Assembly: GCF_052180255.1 (NCBI RefSeq)
Contig: NZ_CP197466.1
Coordinates: forward strand, 4,030,001-4,094,000
Direction: 5' to 3'
DNA: 64,000 nt
DNA from: Paenibacillus_AM sp052180255
GTDB taxonomy: Bacteria > Bacillota > Bacilli > Paenibacillales > NBRC-103111
The notes beneath the pieces were generated by a model, which searched no databases, had not been told where the DNA came from, and saw nothing but the letters and a program-made list of their open reading frames with translations. Position 1 is the first letter of the stretch. Every line of letters begins with the position of its first letter. The position numbers and the translations under genes are program-made. Below are positions 33,806 through 42,814 of this stretch, piece after piece.

Positions 33806-35779
33806 ATGATGATGATAACTTTTCAACATATTCAAAAATATTACGGAGCCACGCTCGCGATCAGCGACGTAACTTTCGATGTGCGGCAGGGCGAAAGAGT
33901 GGCGTTAATCGGACGAAACGGCGCGGGTAAGACGACGATTTTCCACTTAATCAAAGGTACTTTAAAGCCTGATCAAGGACAAATCTCAATCCGCAAGGAT
34001 TCAAAAATCGGCTTCTTAGCACAAATCCCGAACTATGCGGATATGACAAATGTATATGAAGTACTCGGAGAAGGCTTTCGGGAAATGCGGCTGTGGCAGG
34101 AACAAATGAAAGTGCTCGAACAACAAATGGCAGACCCTGAGCAGCTAGCAGATGCCGATGCACTTAATCAATTGCTTATGCAATATGGACGATTACAAGA
34201 AAAGTTCGAACGTGAAGGCGGTTATGAAATGGATGCGCGCATTGATCGGATCGCCAGTGGTTTGGGCATTCCTGCGTCGCAATATACAAGACCCTTCACT
34301 TCCCTATCCGGCGGGGAAAAAACGAAAGTGGGGCTTGCTGCCCTCTTGCTAACCCAACCCGATATTCTGCTATTGGATGAGCCGACCAACCATCTGGATA
34401 TGAACGCCATCGAATGGTTGGAACAGTACTTAGTCACCTATAGCGGCACTGTGCTTGTCATTTCACATGATCGCTATTTTCTCGATAAAGTCGTAACGAA
34501 AGTTGTAGATATAGAAGATGGCGAAGCGAGTACTTACCATACGAATTACAGTGGCTTTCAAAAGGAAAAAGAGCTTCGGCTGCTCAATCAGTTCGCCGAA
34601 TTCCAAGAACAGCAGAAGAAGATCAAGAAAATGAAAGAGTCTATCAAGCAGCTTATCGATTGGGGTAATCGTGGGAATCCACCAAACCCAGCCTTTCACA
34701 CCCGTGCAGCTTCAATGCAAAAGGCGCTCGATCGGATGGAGAAAATCAAACGCCCGGTTCTTGAGCGTAAATCGATTGACCTGCACCTCACCCAAAATGA
34801 TCGCTCAGGTAAGCAGGTGCTGACACTCGATGGCATTAGCAAAACACTCAGTAACAAAACGCTTTTCACCAATATTCAGGAGCAGCTTCAATACGGGGAG
34901 CGTGTTATGTTAATTGGCAACAACGGCACAGGAAAAAGTACAATTCTCAAAATGATCCTCGGGAATGTTCACCCGGATGAAGGGGACATTCGTGTAGGCT
35001 CACGCGTAGATATTGGATATTTGGCACAAGAAAATGCGCCTTTAGAGAATAAGAAAACCGTGCTCCAATACTTTCGTGAAGAATTAGGCATGGAGGAAGG
35101 TGAAGCACGCGGGCAACTTGCCCGATTCCTGTTCTTCGGGGCCGATGTGTTCAAGCAAGTCCGTGGTTTGTCTGGCGGTGAATGGAGCCGATTACGCCTC
35201 GCGCTGCTTATGTATCGCAAACCGAACTTGCTGCTGCTCGATGAACCGACGAACCACTTAGATATCGATTCACGCGAAGCGCTTGAAGAGACCTTAGAGG
35301 ATTTTCCAGGTACACTGCTTGCCGTGTCGCATGATCGCTATTTCATCAATCGTCTCGCACATAAGATTTGGTCGCTGGATCGTGGATCCATCATGACGTA
35401 TCTTGGGAACTTTGATCATTATTTGGAGAAAAGAGCGCCTCAAGTTTCAGGACTTACGTTCGGCGGGGATACCGCTCCTATAAGCGTAATAACACGACCG
35501 TCCGTGGATACAAGGCAAGATGAGGGTTCGAGTGGAAGAAAGACAGATGAGACTAAAGTCCGTTCAGGCAAGTCAGGGATAAAGCCTTTTACAATGGCTC
35601 GCTTGGAATCAGATATTGCGCAGTTGGAAGCTCGCTTGCAGGAACTTGATGCACAAATGTTGGCACCAGATACTTGCTCGGATGCTGAAAAACTTACGAC
35701 TATCCAAACCGATCGGGATCAAGTCCAAGCCATGCTTGATCAGTTGTATGAGCGTTGGATGGTTTCATCTGACACATAA
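33806..35779 (+). CDS. ABC-F family ATPase (ribosome-associated or ribosomal-protection type)
   Basis: This protein has two ABC domains and no membrane segments. Walker A motifs are GRNGAGKTT (about 37-45) and GNNGTGKST (about 372-380). Signature motifs are LSGGEK and LSGGEW. Two DEPTNHLD Walker B motifs are followed by SHDRYF. The inter-domain linker (about 245-325) is long, charged and Lys-rich, as expected for the P-site tRNA-interaction motif of ABC-F proteins. The C-terminal segment (about 590-657) is a predicted coiled coil. Some ABC-F proteins displace antibiotics from the ribosome and others act in translation, and sequence alone does not decide. The leader ORF and terminator ahead favour an inducible, antibiotic-related role. 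GAGGAG lies 10 nt before the first of three consecutive ATG codons. Confidence 0.9.
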   Translation: MMMITFQHIQKYYGATLAISDVTFDVRQGERVALIGRNGAGKTTIFHLIKGTLKPDQGQISIRKDSKIGFLAQIPNYADMTNVYEVLGEGFREMRLWQEQMKVLEQQMADPEQLADADALNQLLMQYGRLQEKFEREGGYEMDARIDRIASGLGIPASQYTRPFTSLSGGEKTKVGLAALLLTQPDILLLDEPTNHLDMNAIEWLEQYLVTYSGTVLVISHDRYFLDKVVTKVVDIEDGEASTYHTNYSGFQKEKELRLLNQFAEFQEQQKKIKKMKESIKQLIDWGNRGNPPNPAFHTRAASMQKALDRMEKIKRPVLERKSIDLHLTQNDRSGKQVLTLDGISKTLSNKTLFTNIQEQLQYGERVMLIGNNGTGKSTILKMILGNVHPDEGDIRVGSRVDIGYLAQENAPLENKKTVLQYFREELGMEEGEARGQLARFLFFGADVFKQVRGLSGGEWSRLRLALLMYRKPNLLLLDEPTNHLDIDSREALEETLEDFPGTLLAVSHDRYFINRLAHKIWSLDRGSIMTYLGNFDHYLEKRAPQVSGLTFGGDTAPISVITRPSVDTRQDEGSSGRKTDETKVRSGKSGIKPFTMARLESDIAQLEARLQELDAQMLAPDTCSDAEKLTTIQTDRDQVQAMLDQLYERWMVSSDT

Positions 35780-35808
35780 TATATGTTGTAATGACATATA
35801 TTATGTGT
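35772..35808. promoter_or_regulatory. Perfect 15-bp inverted repeat, probable operator of the RHH-methyltransferase gene
   Basis: ACACATAATATATGT (35772-35786) and ACATATATTATGTGT (35794-35808) are exact complements with a 7-bp spacer. It overlaps the last codons of the ABC-F gene and lies 36 bp before the RHH-methyltransferase start. The A+T-rich dyad resembles operators of ribbon-helix-helix proteins. A weak terminator function for the ABC-F mRNA is an alternative, but the stem is A+T-rich and no proper T run follows. Confidence 0.6.
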
Positions 35809-35844
35809 TATTATTCGGGAAACGTGCAGAGAGGAATGGTTTTC

Positions 35845-36732
35845 ATGACTGAAGATAAGACAAAGCGACTTACGGTTTATCTACCTGAGAAAATGAAAGC
35901 AGATTTGGAACAAATGGCAGCAGAAACTGGACTCTCCATGACTCAGGTGATCGTCATGGCCACCCATAGCATACTTGCCAACTATAAGACGCACGGAAGT
36001 GCTATATTCGCCCATCTTACGAATGCCAGACAGCAAGAAGCTGCCTCTTTCGGCGCTCAATTACATGCGATAAAACAAGAAACAAACCAGATGCAGGCCT
36101 ATTATGGCGCACGGGCTAATGAATATGAGGCGATTTATCATCGAGAAGATCCTGAATTTCAAGCAGAGTTGACGTTAGTTGGGGAGGCGATGAAACGCAC
36201 ACTAGCAAATCGTCATGTGCTCGAAGTCGCTTGCGGGACTGGCTATTGGACACAAATCGCGATGAATACGGTCAAGTACATTATGGGGATCGACATTCGT
36301 CCCGAGGTGCTTGAGATTGCGAAATCCAAAGAAATGCCTGCAAGTCAGGTGCAATTCACGCTTGGTGATGCGTATGAACTGAGTTCTATATCCGATTCAT
36401 TCGATGCAGGATTAGCAAACTGCTGGTTCTCCCATATTCCGAAGAATAAGCTCGACGATTTCCTTCAAGGTTTCCATCGGAAGCTAGGTTCAGGTGCAGC
36501 AGTGTTTATGATGGACAATGTGTATGTCGCAGGTCGCGGTGGCGAATTATTAGTCAAAGAGAATTGCGAGGATACGTTCAAGCTTCGTCAGTTAGCGGAT
36601 GGTTCTCAACATGAGATTCTGAAAAACTACTACACCAAAGAAGAACTGCTCGAAATTTTCAAGCCTTATGCAAAGGATTTAAAAGTATTTGTCGGTAACA
36701 GCTTCTGGTATGTGAGCTACACGGTGGCTTAA
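35845..36732 (+). CDS. Ribbon-helix-helix domain fused to a class I SAM methyltransferase
   Basis: Residues 1-50 look like a ribbon-helix-helix DNA-binding domain: the strand KRLTVYLPEKM, then two helices (KADLEQMAAETG, SMTQVIVMATHSILANY). A helical linker leads to a class I methyltransferase beginning MQAYYGARANEYEAIYHRED, with the SAM-binding motif I VLEVACGTGYWT, acidic GIDIRPEV and motif LGDAYELSSISDSFDAG. The combination suggests a DNA-targeted or self-regulating methyltransferase, with small molecule, rRNA or protein as possible methyl acceptors. ATG 35845 is preferred, with AGAGG 10 nt ahead. A perfect palindrome lies just upstream. Confidence 0.8.
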   Translation: MTEDKTKRLTVYLPEKMKADLEQMAAETGLSMTQVIVMATHSILANYKTHGSAIFAHLTNARQQEAASFGAQLHAIKQETNQMQAYYGARANEYEAIYHREDPEFQAELTLVGEAMKRTLANRHVLEVACGTGYWTQIAMNTVKYIMGIDIRPEVLEIAKSKEMPASQVQFTLGDAYELSSISDSFDAGLANCWFSHIPKNKLDDFLQGFHRKLGSGAAVFMMDNVYVAGRGGELLVKENCEDTFKLRQLADGSQHEILKNYYTKEELLEIFKPYAKDLKVFVGNSFWYVSYTVA

Positions 36733-36747
36733 ATGGAGATATATGCA

Positions 36748-36785
36748 AAAGGGGCACCTGATGAGGGAGCCCCTTGTTTCTTTTC
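36748..36785. terminator. Terminator between convergent genes
   Basis: AAGGGGC (36749-36755) pairs with GCCCCTT (near 36769-36775) with an inner CC/GG extension and is followed by GTTTCTTTT. It serves the methyltransferase gene and possibly the convergent hydrolase gene. Confidence 0.75.
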
Positions 36786-36800
36786 AAAAAGTCTGGATTC

Positions 36801-37394
36801 TTATGCAAGCAATTGCTTCAGAAAATCAATGCTCTGTTCCACACATTGCCTGTGTTGATCTGGGCTGTATGTTTTGTAAAAAGGATTCATAAATCCATGA
36901 TCAGCATCAACAATCGCAAGTTCCGTGTTCTTCTTCCCTTGAAGTTGGTTCGCTAAATCACGCACATCGAATGACTTTTCATTCGTAGCGAAGAACAGTA
37001 AGGTTGGACAAGCTGGTTCTTGTTCAATGTGATTACGAATTCTGGAACCATAGAATCCAATAACGCCATCCACCCCGAAGTTACTGCACAACCAAGCCAT
37101 CGTTGCTCCAATGCTAAAGCCAAACAAATAGATCTGTCCGTACTTCTCTCTATGCTCACTCACAATTTGCTGAACATGCGTGACCGCTGCTGAAAAACCA
37201 ATATCATTCACAAAATGCCGATACGCCTGCTCTTCTTGCTCCAAACTAAACATTCTCCCATGCAGTAAATCAGGAGTCAGAACATCGAATCCTTCTTTCA
37301 ACAACAACGCTTTGAAATCAAGAATATGATCGTTTACTCCATAAATTTCATGAAGGATGATCACTAAAGTCTTTTTCGAAAAATGGTCTTGCAT
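36801..37394 (-). CDS. Dienelactone hydrolase-family protein
   Basis: This is a 197-residue alpha/beta hydrolase. It has the family opening LVIILHEIYGVNDHILDF with the conserved Glu of HEIYG. The nucleophile motif is GFSIGAT, with Ser where classical dienelactone hydrolases have Cys. The acid and histidine lie toward the end (FFATNEKSFDV and DADHGFMNP). Family members hydrolyse lactones or esters, and the substrate is unknown. AAAGGAG is 9 nt before the ATG. It lies 24 bp downstream of hrpB on the same strand and is probably co-transcribed with it. Confidence 0.85.
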   Translation of the reverse strand: MQDHFSKKTLVIILHEIYGVNDHILDFKALLLKEGFDVLTPDLLHGRMFSLEQEEQAYRHFVNDIGFSAAVTHVQQIVSEHREKYGQIYLFGFSIGATMAWLCSNFGVDGVIGFYGSRIRNHIEQEPACPTLLFFATNEKSFDVRDLANQLQGKKNTELAIVDADHGFMNPFYKTYSPDQHRQCVEQSIDFLKQLLA

Positions 37395-37418
37395 CGCTAT
37401 GCGCTCCTTTCTTTACGG

Positions 37419-40001
37419 TTAGTTTCTTGGGCGAACACGGTTGGTCGGCATTGCCACTAACGGGTCATCTGGCCAATAGTGCTTCGGGTATCGCCCTTTA
37501 AGGTCTTTGCGAACTTCAAAGTAAGTCCCCCGCCAAAAGCTCGCCAAGTCCTGCGTCACTTGTACGGGACGTTGTGCAGGTGAAAGCAGGTGCAGCGTTA
37601 ACGCCACTCTTCCGCGAGCGATTCGCGGTGTATCCGTTAATCCAAACATCTCTTGAAGACGTACAGCCAGTACAGGCGCACGCAAATCACTATAATCAAT
37701 AGGAATACGCGAACCGCTTGGAACCGTGTAGTGCGTAGGTGCTTGCTTCTCTAACGTCCGCTGATGTTCCCATGTCAGCATCGATTCCAATACATGATTC
37801 ATATTCAGACGCTGCAGATCACTTCGACTTTTCATGCCGAATATGTGCGGAGCTAGCCAATCTTCCAGCTCAGCAAGAAGTGCTTCATCTGACACACCCG
37901 GCCACTCCTTATCATGCATATGCATAAAGCGCAAGCGATCTAGGTACTGACGAGAGCTGCGATTCCACGGCAATATTTCTATCCCTTCCTCGATAACTCC
38001 CTGCAGCAGGGCAGATAAGATTGCTTCTGGATCAGGAGCAGAGAGCTGAACATCTTGCAGGTTGAACGCGCCTAATCTTGTCTGCTTACGAGCGCGTACC
38101 GCTTGTACCTCACGATTCCAAGCTACTTCTATTTTTTGTTCAATCTGATCTCCAAAATGCTTCTCCAACGTGCGTAGTTCAACAGGTGCTGCTAAATGAA
38201 TGCGACTCTGTGTATCCAAATTTTCCACTTGTGCTGCAGCAAGATAAGCTTCATTTGAAAGCGGCTGTAACTGCGTCAATACCGCTCCACGACCATTACG
38301 AAGCAAGAATCCGTTCCCGTTCATCCTTCTTTGTGCGATCCGATCTGGATAAGCAAAAGCTACGAGCAGACCACAAGCATCAGCGGAAAAGCCATCAGCT
38401 TCACCAAGTTTCAACACCTGCAGCATTCGCTTCCAATTATCGGATTCGATTGCTACTCGGCGGCATGCCGCTAGATCAACCTCATAACCCTGTATCGAAT
38501 AAGAGTCGCTAAGTTCGGTGCGTTCCATTGCCCGCCAACGACGTAGAATCTCTAATCGAATTCGAAGATCACTATTCGCGAAGCTGCCTTGCCCACGTAT
38601 AATATCCCGTTCCCCGAGCAGTGCCGCAAGTTCACAAGCCAGTTCTCCAAGCTGTAATGGCATAGCCCGCAGCATCATATGAGCAAGCCTTGGGTGTGCA
38701 CCGAGACCTGCCATTTGCTTACCATGCTCCGTTATGAGTCCTTGTTCATCCAGTGCCCCAAGCTCCCACAATAACGCTTGCGCCTTCCTAAAGGCTGCTT
38801 CAGGAAGGGGGTCAAGCCACTGTAATTCAGTCGGATTGGTAACCCCCCAAAGAGCTAACTCTAGTGACACAGATGCTAAATCCGCTTCCAGAATCTCTGG
38901 TGTACGGCGCGGCGCCAAATGTTGATCTTCCTGCTCGGTCCATAGACGGTAACATACTCCGGCCTGTTGACGTCCTGCTCGGCCCTGGCGTTGATCGGCA
39001 GATGCTCGTGATACTTGCACCGTCTCCAGTCTCATCATGCCTGTACGCACACAAAAACGCGGTACTCGCATGAGTCCACAATCGATCACGATGCGCACCC
39101 CATCAACCGTAAGACTCGTCTCTGCAATGGAAGTCGCTAGCACGATTTTCCTCTCACCCTTGCGGCATGGCATAATGGCCAGATCTTGCGCTTCTTGGGG
39201 CAAATTGCCGTACAAGGGGGCTATTCGAATATTTGTATCCAAACTGCATGTACGCAGTCTTTGTTCCACACGTCTAATCTCACCCGCTCCTGGAAGAAAG
39301 ACCAGTATATCCCCCTCCTCATCCCGCAGAGCAGTCTGTATGCTCTGTACGGCACGCGTGACAAGGGCCTCCATTTCTTGCGTACGGCTTACGCCTAGAA
39401 CGCCGCTAGCACGTACTCCATTCGTAACAGACCCCAAGTACCTCGTTTCAACTGGGTATGATCTCCCGCTGCTCATCACAATCGGAGCCCCGCCCATCAA
39501 ATCTGCAACTGGCTCCGCTTCAATCGTGGCTGACATAACCAAAATACGAAGATCATCCCGCAGCACAGCCTGCGCCTGCAAGCACAATGCAAGCCCTAGA
39601 TCGGCATGGAGATTACGTTCATGAAACTCATCAAAAATCACAACCCCCACACCTTCAAGTGCAGGATCGGATTGGATCATTCTCGTTAACACACCTTCGG
39701 TAATCACTTCAATTCGTGTGCGCGGCCCCACTTTTGTATCCAGCTTCACCCGATAGCCAACCGTCTCACCGACTTGCTCTCCCAGCGATGCTGCCATGTA
39801 TCTTGCAACAGATCGAGCTGCAAGCCTGCGCGGCTCTAGCATCAGTATTCGGCTACCGCCCAGCCACTGCTCATCTAACAGCGCAAGCGGCACTTGCGTA
39901 GACTTCCCTGCTCCAGGTGGTGCGACTAACACCACATTGCTACTTGCGCCAAAGGTTTCTTTGAGCTGTGGTAATATCGTTTGAATGGGTAACTGCTCCA
40001 C
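37419..40001 (-). CDS. hrpB: ATP-dependent RNA helicase HrpB
   Basis: This is an 860-residue DEAH/RHA-type helicase. The N-terminal P-loop is VAPPGAGKST, motif II reads DEFH within IFDEFHERNLHADL, and motif III SAT lies in LVMSATIEA. The helicase C-terminal domain contains ATSIAETSLTVDGV and QRQGRAGRQQAG (motif VI). The HA2 domain (about 350-450) and the HrpB-specific C-terminal domain (ending FEVRKDLKGRYPKHYWPDDP) are both present, so it is full length. The start is a GTG with GGAGG 8 nt upstream. The cellular role of HrpB is poorly defined. Confidence 0.95.
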   Translation of the reverse strand: MEQLPIQTILPQLKETFGASSNVVLVAPPGAGKSTQVPLALLDEQWLGGSRILMLEPRRLAARSVARYMAASLGEQVGETVGYRVKLDTKVGPRTRIEVITEGVLTRMIQSDPALEGVGVVIFDEFHERNLHADLGLALCLQAQAVLRDDLRILVMSATIEAEPVADLMGGAPIVMSSGRSYPVETRYLGSVTNGVRASGVLGVSRTQEMEALVTRAVQSIQTALRDEEGDILVFLPGAGEIRRVEQRLRTCSLDTNIRIAPLYGNLPQEAQDLAIMPCRKGERKIVLATSIAETSLTVDGVRIVIDCGLMRVPRFCVRTGMMRLETVQVSRASADQRQGRAGRQQAGVCYRLWTEQEDQHLAPRRTPEILEADLASVSLELALWGVTNPTELQWLDPLPEAAFRKAQALLWELGALDEQGLITEHGKQMAGLGAHPRLAHMMLRAMPLQLGELACELAALLGERDIIRGQGSFANSDLRIRLEILRRWRAMERTELSDSYSIQGYEVDLAACRRVAIESDNWKRMLQVLKLGEADGFSADACGLLVAFAYPDRIAQRRMNGNGFLLRNGRGAVLTQLQPLSNEAYLAAAQVENLDTQSRIHLAAPVELRTLEKHFGDQIEQKIEVAWNREVQAVRARKQTRLGAFNLQDVQLSAPDPEAILSALLQGVIEEGIEILPWNRSSRQYLDRLRFMHMHDKEWPGVSDEALLAELEDWLAPHIFGMKSRSDLQRLNMNHVLESMLTWEHQRTLEKQAPTHYTVPSGSRIPIDYSDLRAPVLAVRLQEMFGLTDTPRIARGRVALTLHLLSPAQRPVQVTQDLASFWRGTYFEVRKDLKGRYPKHYWPDDPLVAMPTNRVRPRN

Positions 40002-40063
40002 GATCTATTCCTCCATGACATTCCAATCTGATGATTTATTATGTATCATTTCTGAACAAAAAG

Positions 40064-40106
40064 AAAAACCACCGTGCATAGGTTAGTCGCCAATACGGTG
40101 GTTTTT
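40064..40106. terminator. Terminator-like hairpin in a divergent intergenic region
   Basis: AAAAACCACCGT (40064-40075) pairs perfectly with ACGGTGGTTTTT (40095-40106), giving A and T runs on both sides. It lies between the divergent hrpB and PTS IIC-like genes, where no coding gene ends. It may be a leader attenuator for hrpB (minus) or the end of a small untranslated transcript. Confidence 0.75.
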
Positions 40107-40250
40107 CACGCTTTAACTATTTAGTTACTGCACACCACAGGTGTCCGCTAGTCCTTCCGATCCTCATAATTACATATTTTTTGGCGTAATGGGTTATGTT
40201 ACCTGTGAAATATCTCCCAATTATTTTACAGCAAAGGATCGGCATCATTT

Positions 40251-41264
40251 ATGAAAAAATATATCATGGAGCGTATCTTCAAAGCTTCAGCAGGAATCGC
40301 TCAAGGCATTTTGGTTACACTCGGAATTGGTTTACTTATCGAAAATATCGGCATGATTACAGGTCTACCTGCTCTTGTCACCATTGGCGCTACGACGAAA
40401 TTACTAATGGCACCTGGAATCGGTGTCGGTATCGCTTATATGATCGGTGCCAATCCACTCACGATATTCTCTGCAATGGCCGCTTCAACCGTGGGTGCTG
40501 GTGCAATTACACTTACCGCTGGAGGTTACTTCATCCGAACAGGAGAACCTATTGGGGCCTTACTTGCTGCAACGCTTGCTACTTTTATCGGACGCCGGGT
40601 ATCGGGTCGAACATCCCTGGACATGATGCTTGTTCCACTTTGTTCGGTCTTCATCGCTGGGTTAGTTGGCTTATGGCTATCTGCACGGATGATGCCACTT
40701 CTTGCAATCGTGGGAGGCTGGATTACAGGCATTTCTGCCATTAATCCGTTTCTTTCATCGATTGTGATTGCGGTTGTCTGGGGTATTCTCCTTCTATCAC
40801 CTGCTTCCTCTACTGCTCTTGCAATTGCACTTCAACTATCCGGTGTTACAGCAGGTGCTGCTCTTGCGGGATGTGCGGCACATTGTATCGGACTAGCTGT
40901 CATTTCTGCAAAAGAAAACAACCTTGGTGCCACTCTTGCCCAAGCCGTCTGTACACCTAAGATTCAGCTGCCGAATATTACTCAAAATATAAGGATTATT
41001 GTCCCATCTCTAATTGCCAGTGCAATAACAGGCCCTGTCTCGACTTTCGTCTTCGGCATTGAAATTAGCAAAGAGTATGCAGGACTGGGCTTGTGTGCTC
41101 TCGTTGCTCCGATTCATCTTTTGACGAAATATGACGCCATGCTGATCATTCCCGCCATGCTGGTGACGTATGTGCTCATACCTGCCATTGTGTCTTATAT
41201 CGTCTATCTGATTATGAAAAAAAGAGGCTGGATCCGCCCCGGTGACTTAAAAATCCCTTCCTAA
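40251..41264 (+). CDS. PTS IIC-like membrane protein (PfoR type)
   Basis: This 337-residue protein has about nine to ten membrane helices and strongly resembles the PTS_EIIC_2/PfoR group: GIAQGILVTLGIGLLIENIG near the start, MIGANPLTIFSAMAASTVGAG, EPIGALLAATLATFIGRRVSG and VCTPKIQLPNITQN. It lacks IIA and IIB domains, and none are nearby. PfoR proteins were first named as putative regulators of perfringolysin, but the group probably comprises transporters. The substrate is unknown. Confidence 0.85.
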   Translation: MKKYIMERIFKASAGIAQGILVTLGIGLLIENIGMITGLPALVTIGATTKLLMAPGIGVGIAYMIGANPLTIFSAMAASTVGAGAITLTAGGYFIRTGEPIGALLAATLATFIGRRVSGRTSLDMMLVPLCSVFIAGLVGLWLSARMMPLLAIVGGWITGISAINPFLSSIVIAVVWGILLLSPASSTALAIALQLSGVTAGAALAGCAAHCIGLAVISAKENNLGATLAQAVCTPKIQLPNITQNIRIIVPSLIASAITGPVSTFVFGIEISKEYAGLGLCALVAPIHLLTKYDAMLIIPAMLVTYVLIPAIVSYIVYLIMKKRGWIRPGDLKIPS

Positions 41265-41426
41265 CCAACATCCACTTTACAAGTCAGACTCGAACTGGGA
41301 TAATCTCCTTTTACCCTTTGATATATCCTTCATCGTGGATAAACAGACAACAAGGTATTTTGATATGGAAAGGTGTTGGCATTCGGTAATTAGATCTGTT
41401 CTTTGTCAACAAGGTGATCCCGTAAA

Positions 41427-42764
41427 ATGTTTAGGAATAAGTATTTATCGCAATCTCCCCCACGTATATTAGCAATCGGGTTCGTACTTATTATTGCCCT
41501 CGGCACAATGATGCTCAAACTGCCATTCTCAACGAATAGTGGAGTTACAATTACATGGGTAGACGCCTTCTTCACAGCGACATCCGCAACGTGTGTAACG
41601 GGTCTTGTCGTGATGGATACAGGAACGACCTTTTCGGTTTTTGGACAAGTCGTCATCATCTGCCTGGTTCAAATTGGCGGTCTTGGCTTTATGACCATTT
41701 CGATGTTTTTTGCGCTCGTTCTGAAAAGGCGTATTTCGCTGCGTGAACGCCTCATTCTGCAAGCTGCGATGAATGCACATAGTTTGGAAGGTATTGTGCG
41801 ACTGATTCGTCGAGTCTTGATCTATTCCTTAGCCATGGAAGGTATTGCTGCGATCTTGTTTACGATTCGCTGGTCATCGGAAATGCCGATCGAACGAGCG
41901 ATTTACCATAGTATTTTTCATGCCGTATCGTTATTTAATAATGGTGGCTTTGACCTATTCGGTGAATTCACCAGCTTCCAAAAGTTCGTCAGTGATCCAC
42001 TCATTAACATCGTCTCCATGATTCTAGTCGTCTCGGGTGGACTTGGTTTCATCGTACTCTCTGAAATTCTAGATTACCGAAAAACACGCCGGTTATCGCT
42101 GCACTCGAAAGTTGTCATTACGATATCCGCCACATTGACGCTTCTTGGGGCGATTGTGATTTTCGTATTTGAATTTACGAATACACGGACGCTAGGTTCG
42201 ATGGATTTTGTGACCAAAGTCTACTCTGCGTTCTTCCAATCTGTCTCTGCGCGTTCATCTGGAACAAGTACCGTCGGTGTCGAAGATTTACGGCAAGCCA
42301 CGCAATTTTTCATTATCTTAATGATGTTTATTGGTGCCTCTCCTGGCTCTGCCGGCGGGGGGATTAAGACGACAACGTTTGCGATTATGCTTGGGGCGAT
42401 CATATCCATGTTACGTGGAAAAGAAGATGTTGTCCTATTCCGCAATCGTATTGCAAAAGAGCAAATCCTAAAAGCACTGACGATCATCTTCATGGCCTTA
42501 TTCATGCTGGTAGGTGTGTCGATGATGCTCTCACTCACGGAGGGTAAGCAATTTCTCATGGTTCTGTTCGAGACCACATCGGCAGTCGGAACAGTTGGCA
42601 TGTCGATGGGGCTTACGCCTGAACTAAGTACTTTCGGCAAAATTGTCTTGTGTCTCGTCATGTTCGTCGGTCGTCTCGGACCACTTACACTCGCTTACGC
42701 GCTAGGATCCAAACACAAAAAAGAATTATATCGCTACCCAGAAGGGAAGCTGATTATCGGATAA
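41427..42764 (+). CDS. ktrB: KtrB/TrkH-type potassium uptake channel subunit
   Basis: This 445-residue K+ translocating subunit contains the four pore repeats with filter-like sequences SATCVTGLVV, HAVSLFNNGGFDLF, SVSARSSGTSTVGV and TTSAVGTVGMSMG. The single glycine in each filter segment fits the K+/Na+ selectivity of KtrB. The intramembrane loop glycine-rich segment ASPGSAGGGIKTTT is present. It needs a cytoplasmic gating subunit (KtrA/KtrC), which is not in this window, so the gene is an orphan ktrB or ktrD. No c-di-AMP riboswitch is recognisable upstream. A terminator follows. Confidence 0.92.
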   Translation: MFRNKYLSQSPPRILAIGFVLIIALGTMMLKLPFSTNSGVTITWVDAFFTATSATCVTGLVVMDTGTTFSVFGQVVIICLVQIGGLGFMTISMFFALVLKRRISLRERLILQAAMNAHSLEGIVRLIRRVLIYSLAMEGIAAILFTIRWSSEMPIERAIYHSIFHAVSLFNNGGFDLFGEFTSFQKFVSDPLINIVSMILVVSGGLGFIVLSEILDYRKTRRLSLHSKVVITISATLTLLGAIVIFVFEFTNTRTLGSMDFVTKVYSAFFQSVSARSSGTSTVGVEDLRQATQFFIILMMFIGASPGSAGGGIKTTTFAIMLGAIISMLRGKEDVVLFRNRIAKEQILKALTIIFMALFMLVGVSMMLSLTEGKQFLMVLFETTSAVGTVGMSMGLTPELSTFGKIVLCLVMFVGRLGPLTLAYALGSKHKKELYRYPEGKLIIG

Positions 42765-42769
42765 ACAAG

Positions 42770-42812
42770 AAAAGACTTACTCCAAATTCAACTGCGGAGT
42801 AGGTCTTTTTTT
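42770..42812. terminator. Terminator between ktrB and the hydrolase gene
   Basis: AAAAGACTTACTCC (42770-42783) pairs with GGAGTAGGTCTTTT (42796-42809) with small mismatches and is followed by further T. The two flanking genes converge on it. Confidence 0.82.
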
Positions 42813-42814
42813 CA

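Noticed and set aside
39037..39624. Long open frame antisense to hrpB
   Set aside because: It is a shadow of the helicase coding sequence, with no ribosome site and no protein-like features.
41265..41426. c-di-AMP riboswitch upstream of ktrB
   Set aside because: I could not find the conserved ydaO-type motifs, and the 160-bp gap shows no terminator or comparable structure.
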